Below are positions 1-6,100 of a stretch of DNA of 6,268 nt, in pieces; within the stretch, counting starts at the first letter, position 1; every line of letters begins with the position of its first letter. A program made the position numbers and the translations under genes. Under the pieces are notes generated by a model. It was given only the letters and a program-made list of their open reading frames with translations. It had not been told where the DNA came from and made no database searches. The stretch is from the NCBI GenBank assembly GCA_944358275.1, contig CALVQZ010000044.1, positions 1 to 6,268 on the forward strand, in the 5' to 3' direction. Source of the DNA: an uncultured Bacilli bacterium (lineage in GTDB: Bacteria > Bacillota_I > Bacilli_A > RF39 > UBA660).

Positions 1-783
1 ATGAATTTTTTAAATGATGATAATTGTAGAGTCAAGCCATTGTTTTGCTTTGGACCTACTGGACCAAGAGGTGCCACTGGACCTACTGGACCAGCGGGTG
101 GAGCTACTGGGGCTACCGGACCTACTGGACCTACCGGACCTACTGGCGCTACCGGTGCTACTGGCGCTACCGGTGCTACTGGGGCTACTGGGCCTACTGG
201 GGCTACTGGGGCTACCGGACCTACTGGACCTACTGGAGCTACCGGTGCTACTGGCGCTACCGGTGCTACTGGAACTTCTGGAGCTACTGGACCTACCGGA
301 TCAAGTCCAAATATAACAATTGGAACTGTTTCAACAGGAAATCCAGGAACACAAGCAAGTGCAACTATTACCGGTTCAGCACCTAACTTCACACTAAATC
401 TAGTCATTCCACAAGGACCTACTGGGCCTACTGGCGCTACTGGAACTGCCGGTGCTACTGGAACTTCTGGAGCTACTGGACCTACCGGGGCTACTGGCGC
501 TACCGGAGCTACTGGAGCTACTGGAGCTACTGGACCTACTGGACCTACCGGGGCTACTGGAACTGCCGGTGCTACTGGAACTTCTGGAGCTACTGGACCT
601 ACTGGACCTACCGGGGCTACTGGACCTACTGGGGCTAGTGGAGCTACTGGGGCTACTGGACCTATCGGGGCTAGTGGAGCTACTGGACCTACTGGACCTA
701 CCGGGGCTAGTGGAACTACTGGGGCTACTGGACCTACCGGACCTACTGGACCTACTGGACCTACCGGACCTACTGGACCATAA
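1..783 (+). CDS. Collagen-like surface protein with Gly-X-Thr repeats (BclA-like)
   Basis: The 260-residue product is almost entirely collagen triplets, mostly GPT and GAT with some GTS, GAS and GTA. A 17-residue non-collagen head carries two cysteines (C9, C16). Collagen block 1 (about 18-100) has one extra Gly near residue 33 that shifts the triplet phase. Residues 101-137 form a non-collagen insert (NITIGTVSTGNPG...LNLVIPQ) of a type I recognise from other Bacillota collagen-like proteins. Collagen block 2 (about 139-260) runs to the last codon and ends in an incomplete GP triplet. BclA-type proteins form triple-helical filaments on spores or cell surfaces and can be O-glycosylated on GPT threonines. 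The large C-terminal trimerisation domain of classical BclA is absent. There is no signal peptide or LPXTG motif, so the export route is unclear. The ATG is the first base of the window, so the ribosome binding site is not visible and a more upstream start cannot be excluded. The next gene is a glycosyltransferase. Confidence 0.85.
   Translation: MNFLNDDNCRVKPLFCFGPTGPRGATGPTGPAGGATGATGPTGPTGPTGATGATGATGATGATGPTGATGATGPTGPTGATGATGATGATGTSGATGPTGSSPNITIGTVSTGNPGTQASATITGSAPNFTLNLVIPQGPTGPTGATGTAGATGTSGATGPTGATGATGATGATGATGPTGPTGATGTAGATGTSGATGPTGPTGATGPTGASGATGATGPIGASGATGPTGPTGASGTTGATGPTGPTGPTGPTGPTGP
260..602 (+). repeat. Long direct repeats inside the collagen-coding tract
   Basis: Besides the 9-bp Gly-X-Thr periodicity there are longer identical blocks. 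A 50-bp segment at 436-485 recurs exactly at 553-602, offset by 117 bp (13 triplets). The last 37 bp of it also occurs at 260-296. The spacing is a multiple of nine, so both reading frame and collagen phase are kept. This suggests recent in-frame duplication, with the insert module (about 301-411) lying between the first partial copy and the pair. Such tracts readily change length by slippage or recombination. Confidence 0.85.
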
Positions 784-786
784 TAT

Positions 787-830
787 AAAAACTATTTATA
801 ACTTAAAAACAGTTATAAATAGTTTTTTTT
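787..830 (+). terminator. Intrinsic terminator of the collagen-like gene
   Basis: A perfect 17-bp stem (787-803 with 811-827) and a 7-nt loop are followed by further T residues, giving eight T in a row at 823-830. The hairpin begins 3 nt after the stop codon, so the coding sequence appears to end naturally here. The arrangement also suggests that the glycosyltransferase gene has its own promoter. Confidence 0.9.
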
Positions 831-858
831 CTAACTTACTATATCGCATATTAGTATA

Positions 859-885
859 ATGACATAATACAATTAAAAATATAAT
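859..885 (+). promoter_or_regulatory. Candidate promoter of the glycosyltransferase gene
   Basis: ATGACA (859-864, one mismatch to TTGACA) and a perfect TATAAT (880-885) are separated by 15 nt, shorter than the usual 16-18. A second TATAAT at 855-860 has no recognisable -35 box. The region is so AT-rich that chance matches are expected. The strong terminator upstream makes a promoter somewhere in 831-945 likely. Confidence 0.3.
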
Positions 886-944
886 AAAATTTTTATCCTT
901 ATATATTTACTATATTTTTTTATTTTTTTTGCATATATTAAATT

Positions 945-950
945 GAGGTG
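945..950 (+). promoter_or_regulatory. Ribosome binding site that sets the glycosyltransferase start
   Basis: GAGGTG lies 6 nt before the ATG at 957. A possible GTG start at 948 falls inside this site and cannot use it, so the ATG at 957 is preferred. Confidence 0.8.
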
Positions 951-956
951 TTACAA

Positions 957-2057
957 ATGAAAAAATATAAAGTTATTGTATATGCAATTTGCAAAAATGA
1001 AGAAAAATTTGTTGATAGATGGGTTGATTCTATGAATGAAGCAGATGAAATATATGTCCTAGATACAGGTTCAACAGATGACTCTGTAAATAAATTAAAA
1101 TCACGTGGTGTTCATGTAGTTACTAAAGATATTAAGCCTTGGAGATTTGATGTAGCAAGAAATATGTCTTTAGAGTTAGTACCTACTGATGCAGATATAT
1201 GTGTTTGCACTGATCTTGACGAAGTTTTTACACCTGGTTGGAGAAACAGCCTAGAGAATATATGGCAAAATGATACTGATAGAATTGCATACAATTATAA
1301 TTGGAGTCTTGATGAAAATAATGTTCCAATAGTAAATTTTTATATTGAAAAAATTCATACTAGAAAAAATTACAAATGGACACATCCTGTACATGAAGTA
1401 TTAACATATTTAAAAGATAAAAATGAAAATAAAATTACAACAGATGAAATAACTTTGAATCATTATCCAGATACATCAAAATCTAGAAGTAGTTATCTTC
1501 CATTGTTAGAACTATCAGTACAAGAAGATAGTCAAGACGATAGAAATATGCATTATTTAGGAAGAGAATATATGTATCATGAAATGTGGGATAAATCAAT
1601 AGATACTCTCATAAAACATTTATCACTACCTTCTGCTTTATGGAAAGATGAAAGATCAGCATCAATGCGATTCATTGCTAGATGCTACCAAAAACTAAAT
1701 AGATATGAAGAAGCTAAAATGTGGCTTAAAAAAGCAATAGAAGAAACTCCATATTTAAGAGATCCCTATTTAGAAATTGCACTTTTATACTATAAATTAG
1801 AAGATTGGAATAATGTTGATTTTTATTGCAATGAAGCATTAAAAATTACTTCACATCAAAAAACTTATATAAATGAAACATTTAGTTGGGATAATACTGT
1901 TTACGATTTATTATCTTTAGCTAAATTCTATAAAAAAGATTATGATTCAGCACTTAAATACATCAATTATGCACTAGAATATTCACCTAATAATGAAAGA
2001 TTATTAAATAATAAAAAAATTATATTAAATGAGAAAAACAAAATCAGAGAAAACTAA
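957..2057 (+). CDS. Family 2 glycosyltransferase with C-terminal TPR-like repeats
   Basis: The 366-residue product starts with a GT-A fold of the GT2 family. A beta strand and IxKNEE motif (about 6-16) are followed by DTGSTDDS (36-43) for nucleotide-sugar binding, the conserved PWRFDVARN stretch (61-69), a DxD-like DLDE (86-89) for metal and sugar-phosphate binding, and HPVHE (143-147) near the likely active site. Residues about 195-350 form helical repeats of TPR type, clearest at 236-265, 269-297 and 314-346, probably used for acceptor binding. This GT2-plus-TPR layout is shared with protein glycosyltransferases such as SunS and with many enzymes next to surface proteins. There is no signal peptide or membrane segment, so it should be cytoplasmic. 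Its neighbour is a threonine-rich collagen-like protein, and in C. difficile the glycosyltransferase SgtA is encoded beside BclA3 and modifies it. By analogy this enzyme probably glycosylates the collagen; that substrate is inferred from position only. Confidence 0.88.
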   Translation: MKKYKVIVYAICKNEEKFVDRWVDSMNEADEIYVLDTGSTDDSVNKLKSRGVHVVTKDIKPWRFDVARNMSLELVPTDADICVCTDLDEVFTPGWRNSLENIWQNDTDRIAYNYNWSLDENNVPIVNFYIEKIHTRKNYKWTHPVHEVLTYLKDKNENKITTDEITLNHYPDTSKSRSSYLPLLELSVQEDSQDDRNMHYLGREYMYHEMWDKSIDTLIKHLSLPSALWKDERSASMRFIARCYQKLNRYEEAKMWLKKAIEETPYLRDPYLEIALLYYKLEDWNNVDFYCNEALKITSHQKTYINETFSWDNTVYDLLSLAKFYKKDYDSALKYINYALEYSPNNERLLNNKKIILNEKNKIREN

Positions 2058-2061
2058 TTAT

Positions 2062-2682
2062 TTATATTCCCGTATAGGGAATTTTTTCATAATAAAAATC
2101 AAAATTATTATTATCTTTCTCATTAGATATTCTTTTTGTTATCGGTTTATCAGTAATTATATTATAATTTTCTATTTTTACTGGATTTACAGTTATCAAT
2201 TTATTAACACTTGCACTTTTTATAATTGGAGAAACTATTAACTTATTTGTTCCTTTTTCATAATAATTTATCGAATATTTAGCAATAGTATTTTTTACAT
2301 AAAAATATATATATGAAACATTTGTAGTATTTCCACCATACTCAATGTAATACTTAAATACAACTTCTCCTACAACATTTTCATTAGGCACATATGTAAA
2401 TGACCCAGTTGTCTCATTTATCTCAATATCATCAAGAGAACTATTTTCACTAGATTCAAATAAATGTATCTTATAATCAGTATTACTAATTATATCATTA
2501 GATAAAATACCTTCTTCTGGAGTAACAAATAAAACTTCATTTTGATTTAATAAATAATCTCCATAATTATAATTATCATTATTAGTTGTAAATTTTAATT
2601 CTTCATAATCTTTAAATAAATATATTTTTTGTGCAGTTACTGTAGTAGCAAATAATAAAAGTAGTAATATTACTTTTTTCAC
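2062..2682 (-). CDS. Secreted Ig-like/MucBP-like surface protein ending in a tail-less sorting motif
   Basis: Taking the GTG at 2682 as start gives 206 residues. The signal peptide is clear: MKK, a hydrophobic core VILLLLLFA, and likely cleavage after TVTA (residue 17). Residues about 47-131 resemble the bacterial Ig/cadherin-like module with a GxLSNDI motif and a GSFTYVPNENVVGEVVFKY segment. Residues about 135-200 resemble a MucBP module (YSINYYEKGTNKLI ... FDFYYEK), a domain linked to adhesion to mucus or glycans. The protein ends IPYTGI-stop. IPYTG fits a sortase PxTG-type motif, but the usual hydrophobic helix and basic tail are missing. An ATG three codons upstream (2691) is only 1 nt from AAAGGAG, too close to work well, whereas the GTG is 10 nt away and gives a canonical signal peptide. 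The sortase gene lies directly upstream on the same strand. A weak promoter (TTGCTA at 2740-2745, AATAAC at 2717-2722, 17-nt spacer) may serve it. The gene may be a truncated anchor protein or a freely secreted one. Confidence 0.72.
   Translation of the reverse strand: MKKVILLLLLFATTVTAQKIYLFKDYEELKFTTNNDNYNYGDYLLNQNEVLFVTPEEGILSNDIISNTDYKIHLFESSENSSLDDIEINETTGSFTYVPNENVVGEVVFKYYIEYGGNTTNVSYIYFYVKNTIAKYSINYYEKGTNKLIVSPIIKSASVNKLITVNPVKIENYNIITDKPITKRISNEKDNNNFDFYYEKIPYTGI
2066..2087 (+). terminator. Terminator of the glycosyltransferase gene, inside the converging gene
   Basis: ATTCCC (2066-2071), a 5-nt loop and GGGAAT (2077-2082) are followed by five more T (2083-2087). The hairpin starts 9 nt after the glycosyltransferase stop codon. 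It lies entirely within the last codons of the gene on the other strand and there encodes Ile-Pro-Tyr-Thr-Gly-Ile. On the - strand no T tract follows the stem, so it should terminate only + strand transcripts. Confidence 0.75.
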
Positions 2683-2692
2683 GATAAACATT

Positions 2693-2699
2693 CTCCTTT
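2693..2699 (-). promoter_or_regulatory. Ribosome binding site deciding the start of the surface protein
   Basis: AAAGGAG on the - strand is 1 nt before an ATG (2691) and 10 nt before an in-frame GTG (2682). The spacing favours the GTG, although 10 nt is slightly long. Confidence 0.55.
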
Positions 2700-2798
2700 A
2701 TTAAATAAAATAATTAGTTATTGACTAAGCTACTAAATATAGCAAATAATCAATTTAATTCTACTACATACTCTAATAATAAACTGTCGAAAAAATAC

Positions 2799-3452
2799 CT
2801 ATACTTTTTTAGCTATTACCAATATATATGAATTTTTAGGATTATAATTACATGTTTGTAAAATCAATATATCATCATTTTCTGTTACATCAACATTTGT
2901 TTTATATATAGAATTACTAAGCAATTTCAAATGTTGTTTATAATTTTTAGAATCAATTTTCATATGTTCATAACTTCTAGTCACAACTTGAACACTAAAA
3001 ATTTCATAATTATTTATAACCTCTCCATTCCAAATTTTAATAATTTTATGCTCATCATAAAATGATTTTTCCATATATTTTTCTAACTCTTTAAATGGTA
3101 AATCATATTTTATAGAATTATGGCCATAAATATTTATTTGTCTTGAATTAAGATCAGTTCTATAATCTACAAAAATACTTCCTTTAATGTCATATTCTTT
3201 TCTAATAGAATGATTAAGATAATACTCATTATTACTACTCTTAACAAGAAATGTATCTATACTTGTACCATCTATTTTTATTTTACCAATAATATCTTCA
3301 TTTGAATAATAATCTTTATAATAATTTAAGTCGTATTCTATTTCATTCTTTTGATTTATCTTTTGTTTTTCATTTTCATCTATTACATACATATAATATA
3401 AATTAAACAAAATAAAAAAAATTATCAACATATCAATTATTTTTTTATACAT
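2799..3452 (-). CDS. Class B-like sortase, membrane anchored, catalytic Arg position altered
   Basis: Sortases cut a C-terminal sorting motif of secreted proteins and link them to peptidoglycan on the outer membrane face. The 217-residue product has one N-terminal membrane segment (about 8-23) and then an extracytoplasmic domain, the usual size and topology. Class B hallmarks include YYLNHSIRKEYDIKGSIFVDYR (78 to 98; read as two parts, YYLNHS and GSIFVDYR), the catalytic His in IYGHNS (H111) and the catalytic Cys in LILQTCNY (C201). The catalytic Arg normally eight residues after the Cys (C209/R217 in C. difficile SrtB) is Tyr209 here, in NSYILVIAKKV where GRLVVxAK is usual. GGGGAAG lies 5 nt before the ATG. 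It is followed by a gene for a secreted protein ending in IPYTG-Ile, its probable partner. It is separated from tsaD upstream by a short terminator, so it likely has its own promoter in 3453-3511, where only weak matches are seen. Confidence 0.85.
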   Translation of the reverse strand: MYKKIIDMLIIFFILFNLYYMYVIDENEKQKINQKNEIEYDLNYYKDYYSNEDIIGKIKIDGTSIDTFLVKSSNNEYYLNHSIRKEYDIKGSIFVDYRTDLNSRQINIYGHNSIKYDLPFKELEKYMEKSFYDEHKIIKIWNGEVINNYEIFSVQVVTRSYEHMKIDSKNYKQHLKLLSNSIYKTNVDVTENDDILILQTCNYNPKNSYILVIAKKV

Positions 3453-3511
3453 TGTATCTTCCCCATAATCTTATATTTTATATATTACAGCAAATCTTTG
3501 TATTTTTTTGT

Positions 3512-3534
3512 AAAAAAAAGAAGAATCACTCTTC
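3512..3534 (-). terminator. Terminator of the tsaE-tsaB-rimI-tsaD cluster
   Basis: On the - strand a 5-bp stem, GAAGA and TCTTC, with a 5-nt loop is followed by eight T. The tsaD stop codon (3526-3528) lies partly in the loop. The stem is short, so termination may be leaky and some readthrough into the sortase gene is possible. Confidence 0.5.
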
Positions 3535-4560
3535 ACATTTAAACAATCGAACATATTCATATAAACTACTTACCGCAACTGCATTAAGTGACATATTAGC
3601 TCTTATTCCTTTTTGATATGCATAAAAACCTGCTGATGCAATCATTGCAGCATTGTCTGTACAATAATTCATTTTTGGCACTGTAAAATCTATATTTTCT
3701 TCATTACACAACGTTTGAAATTTTTCTCTAAGGCCTTTATTTGCAGCAACTCCTCCACATACTATTAAATTATTAACATTATGTTCTTTTAATGCCCTCA
3801 TTGTTTTTTTTGTAATAATCTCTACAACAGTATCTTGAAATGTTGTTGCTAAATTTTCTATATTTACATTTTCTCCTTTTTGCGCACTATTGTGAACAAG
3901 ATTTATAACTGCACTCTTTAATCCACTAAAACTAAAATTATATGAATCATCATCTAAAGGAAGTGGCAACTTATAAACATGCTTACCTTTATGTGCATAC
4001 ATATCGATAAGAGGCCCTCCTGGATAATCTAAGCCAACAACTCTAGCAACTTTGTCGTAGCATTCTCCTACTGCATCATCTAAAGTACCTCCAAGTTTAT
4101 TAAAATCAAAATGTTCTTTCATATATATTATATCAGTATGCCCTCCACTTACAACAAGTGCAATTAAAGGAAACTTCATTTCTTTTACTAAACTATTTGC
4201 ATATATATGTCCTGCAATGTGATGAACTGGTATTAAAGGTTTATTGTAAACAAAAGATAATGTCTTTGCAATTTGAAGTCCAACTAGTAATGACCCAATT
4301 AATCCAGGACCATATGTAACTGCTATTGCAGTTATATCATTTAACTTAATATCAATATCACAAAATAATTCTTCTAATACCATACTTGCACTTTCAATAT
4401 GACATCTACTTGCAATCTCAGGCACAACACCACCGTATTTTTTGTGAATATCCATCTGCGAAAGTACAATTGTTTTTATTTCCTCATTTCCATTTTTTAC
4501 TATACTAGCACTCATTTCATCACACGAAGATTCAATTCCTAATATATATACATCTTTCAT
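3526..4560 (-). CDS. tsaD: tRNA N6-adenosine threonylcarbamoyltransferase TsaD
   Basis: TsaD transfers the threonylcarbamoyl group from threonylcarbamoyl-AMP to A37 of tRNAs reading ANN codons, working in a complex with TsaB and TsaE in the cytoplasm. The 344 residues match the full family length. Visible motifs are the ASKHA ATP-binding start ILGIESSCDE (6-15), the metal ligands H114 and H118 in HHIAGH, VSGGHT (137-142), LDDAVGECYDKVAR (160-173), YPGGP (179-183), FSFSGLKSA (209-217), GGVAANKGLR (269-278) and the third metal ligand D302 in CTDNAAM. It is the last gene of the cluster, starting 4 nt after the rimI stop. No good ribosome binding site precedes its ATG (only AGAAAG about 10 nt away), so translation is probably coupled to rimI. 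Nothing appears missing or damaged. Confidence 0.97.
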   Translation of the reverse strand: MKDVYILGIESSCDEMSASIVKNGNEEIKTIVLSQMDIHKKYGGVVPEIASRCHIESASMVLEELFCDIDIKLNDITAIAVTYGPGLIGSLLVGLQIAKTLSFVYNKPLIPVHHIAGHIYANSLVKEMKFPLIALVVSGGHTDIIYMKEHFDFNKLGGTLDDAVGECYDKVARVVGLDYPGGPLIDMYAHKGKHVYKLPLPLDDDSYNFSFSGLKSAVINLVHNSAQKGENVNIENLATTFQDTVVEIITKKTMRALKEHNVNNLIVCGGVAANKGLREKFQTLCNEENIDFTVPKMNYCTDNAAMIASAGFYAYQKGIRANMSLNAVAVSSLYEYVRLFKCEE

Positions 4561-4564
4561 TTTA

Positions 4565-4975
4565 TCACAACTTTCTACTCATCAAATAAGCATCAACTGT
4601 ACCATTTGAATAATATTTCTTTCTAACACTTACAATTTTAAAGTCATTATTTTTATATAACTTCAGTGCTGGTTTATTATTTACTCTTACTTCTAAAGTA
4701 ATATTTTCACAACCTTTATTTTTACACATTTCAATAACATACTTAAGTAACTTATCACCAATTTTTTTATTTCTATATAACATCATAACTACAATATCTA
4801 TTATCTCAGCTCTATCATCAAATATATCAGCAAGTATAAATCCAACTAGTTCATCACCACTAAAATACACATAACACTTAGAAACAGCGTTTAAAGAAAA
4901 TTTATAATTTTCATTTAGTTCTCTTCCTAATGAAAGCACATCATTATAATACTCATCAGTATATTCTTTAATCAT
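4565..4975 (-). CDS. rimI: GNAT-family N-acetyltransferase, RimI-type
   Basis: RimI-type enzymes acetylate the N-terminal residue of ribosomal protein S18 and sometimes other proteins, using acetyl-CoA. The 136-residue product is a single GNAT domain of slightly short family length. The acetyl-CoA pyrophosphate loop is RNKKIG (68-73), preceded by the beta-4 strand EIIDIVVMM (57-65). The C-terminal part LEVRVNNKPALKLYKN (94-109) and the motif DFKIVSVRKKYY (111-122) are typical of RimI. The gene sits between tsaB and tsaD, a common bacterial arrangement, often annotated as ribosomal-protein-alanine N-acetyltransferase. Its ATG lies 1 nt after the tsaB stop codon and is served by a perfect AGGAGG. 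Substrate specificity is inferred from family and context. Confidence 0.92.
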   Translation of the reverse strand: MIKEYTDEYYNDVLSLGRELNENYKFSLNAVSKCYVYFSGDELVGFILADIFDDRAEIIDIVVMMLYRNKKIGDKLLKYVIEMCKNKGCENITLEVRVNNKPALKLYKNNDFKIVSVRKKYYSNGTVDAYLMSRKL

Positions 4976-4976
4976 T

Positions 4977-5597
4977 TTATCCTCCTAATTTTTCTTCTGC
5001 TTCTGTCTTTTTTAAATAATTAGGCATAAGTAAATGTGGATTTATACCTTCATGATCCTTGTAATAATCATATATTCTTTGAATATCAAGATTACAACTA
5101 TTAGTATCTAAATCACTTATATCATCGTTACTTATAATTAAAGCATCGGATAAATCTTTTATTTTTTCAGTAAGGTCATCCAAAGAAATATAAGAGTCAT
5201 TCATAACTTCATTATAATTATTATCATATATAGAAGCATAAACATACCTTCTTCTAGCATCTATAACTGGTACATAATAATTATGTTTATCATAAGAAAG
5301 TGCATATGCTTTCAATGTTGAAATAGGAACTACATTGATATTAGAAGCCCATGCATATGTCTTTGCAATAGTAACACCAATTCTTATCCCAGTAAAAGAC
5401 CCGGGACCATTTGTAACCATTATTTTCCCAACAGACTTAGGATCAATTTTCTCATGAACAAATAACTTTTCTAATTCGACCATTACGTACTTAGAGTGTT
5501 CACCAGACTCTAAAGTAGTCTTCTTTATAAGAATATCATCTTTTATTAAAGCAATGTTTAGTATATTAGTTGATGTATCGATAAACAAAGTTATCAC
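4977..5597 (-). CDS. tsaB: t6A synthesis scaffold protein TsaB
   Basis: TsaB is a catalytically inactive relative of TsaD that dimerises with it and, with TsaE, supports threonylcarbamoylation of tRNA A37. The 206-residue product starts with the ASKHA strand LFIDTSTN (4-11). It contains EHS (33-35), the diagnostic NGPGSFTGIRIGV (63-75), VIDARRRYVYASIY (111-124) and a C-terminal PNYLKKTEAEEKL (192-204). The start is GTG, overlapping the tsaE stop as GTGA, with GAGG 7 nt upstream. Its last codons (Leu-Gly-Gly) contain the AGGAGG that serves rimI. Typical TsaB is about 210-240 residues, so it is complete but compact. Confidence 0.96.
   Translation of the reverse strand: MITLFIDTSTNILNIALIKDDILIKKTTLESGEHSKYVMVELEKLFVHEKIDPKSVGKIMVTNGPGSFTGIRIGVTIAKTYAWASNINVVPISTLKAYALSYDKHNYYVPVIDARRRYVYASIYDNNYNEVMNDSYISLDDLTEKIKDLSDALIISNDDISDLDTNSCNLDIQRIYDYYKDHEGINPHLLMPNYLKKTEAEEKLGG
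4981..4986 (-). promoter_or_regulatory. Ribosome binding site of rimI within the tsaB 3' end
   Basis: A perfect AGGAGG on the - strand sits 5 nt before the rimI ATG and overlaps the final tsaB codons, a sign of one polycistronic message. Confidence 0.85.
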
Positions 5598-6046
5598 AAT
5601 ATAGCCTCACAAATCTCTTCATATTTAGTACCATATGGTTTGAATACAAGAACTCTTGTATCTTCATCGACAATTTTAAAATTTATTTCAAGTCTTTCAT
5701 CAGGAAGATAATCTAAAGCCATATCGGCCCACTCAATTATAACTACCCCACCTTTTGTAAAATATTCCTCTAAACCAATATTTTTAACATCACCATCTAA
5801 TCTATATAAGTCCATATGATAAAGAGGACATTCTCCAGCAGAATATTCCTTAATTATATTAAATGTAGGGGAAGTAATATTTTCTTCAATACCTAGTGCA
5901 TCAGCAAAACCTTTAGTAAAAATAGTCTTACCACTCCCTAAATCTCCAGTTAAGCATATAACCATATTTGGAAATTTCTCAGATTCAATATTTTGTGCAA
6001 TTTCCATTGTATCTTCTTCATTATGTGTCGTTATTTTATATTCCAT
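5594..6046 (-). CDS. tsaE: t6A synthesis ATPase TsaE
   Basis: TsaE is the small P-loop ATPase that drives turnover of the TsaB-TsaD complex in t6A tRNA modification. From the ATG at 6046 it has 150 residues, the normal family length. The Walker A motif is GDLGSGKT (34-41), followed by ITSPTFNIIKEY (57-68), the conserved HMDLYRL (77-83) and GLEEYF ... VVIIEWAD (91-108). A longer reading from an ATG at 6091 would add 15 hydrophobic residues atypical of this cytosolic protein and would start inside a terminator hairpin. The ATG at 6046 has GGTGAT just upstream (6051-6056). It is the first gene of the cluster, downstream of the 5S rRNA gene, and overlaps tsaB by 4 nt. Confidence 0.95.
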   Translation of the reverse strand: MEYKITTHNEEDTMEIAQNIESEKFPNMVICLTGDLGSGKTIFTKGFADALGIEENITSPTFNIIKEYSAGECPLYHMDLYRLDGDVKNIGLEEYFTKGGVVIIEWADMALDYLPDERLEINFKIVDEDTRVLVFKPYGTKYEEICEAIL

Positions 6047-6062
6047 TTCTATCACCAATATA

Positions 6063-6091
6063 ATTATAATAAAAAAAGTTTTTATATACAA
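6063..6091 (-). promoter_or_regulatory. Candidate promoter of the tsaE-tsaB-rimI-tsaD cluster
   Basis: On the - strand TTGTAT (6086-6091) and a perfect TATAAT (6063-6068) are separated by 17 nt. The -35 box lies inside the 5S-distal terminator hairpin. Transcription would begin near 6056, leaving a leader of only about 10 nt with the ribosome binding site at its very 5' end. The local AT richness makes a chance match possible. Confidence 0.35.
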
Positions 6092-6100
6092 TATAAAAAC
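6071..6100 (-). terminator. Probable terminator downstream of the 5S rRNA gene
   Basis: A perfect 10-bp inverted repeat, GTTTTTATAT and ATATAAAAAC (6078-6087 with 6091-6100), has a 3-nt loop and is followed on the - strand by seven T (6071-6077). The stem is nearly all A-U, so termination may be incomplete. A run of ten T directly after the 5S end (6142-6151) is a second T-rich stretch. Confidence 0.6.

Noticed and set aside
52..780. CRISPR-like repetitive region
   Set aside because: The period is 9 bp within a continuous collagen reading frame, with no unique spacers of constant length.
14..859. Leucine-rich and Trp/Tyr-rich open frames overlapping the collagen gene (14-316, 45-386, 452-859)
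   Set aside because: They are the shifted readings of the Gly-X-Thr repeat, which has few stop codons in any frame. They show no ribosome binding site and no family resemblance.
845..860. Sporulation sigma-factor -10 motif (CATATTA) before the glycosyltransferase gene
   Set aside because: The match is too permissive in this AT-rich region and no matching -35 element is visible.
1112..1294. - strand frame inside the glycosyltransferase gene
   Set aside because: It is a shadow of a well-supported coding region and has no recognisable domain.
1970..2064. Hydrophobic reading after the surface-protein stop (IISFL, FCFSHLI, FFYYLII) as a lost membrane anchor
   Set aside because: It is interrupted by several stops and is antisense to the Lys/Asn-rich end of the glycosyltransferase, which gives Phe/Leu/Ile-rich antisense by composition alone.
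2029..2241. Small + strand frame downstream of the glycosyltransferase
   Set aside because: It is antisense to the surface-protein gene, crosses a terminator and has no ribosome binding site.
3526..6046. Mycoplasma-type code with TGA as tryptophan, suggested by TTG-TGA-TAA at the ends of both tsaE and rimI
   Set aside because: The glycosyltransferase has eleven Trp codons, all TGG, and every gene is full length with TGA as stop. The TGA-TAA pairs are probably chance double stops.
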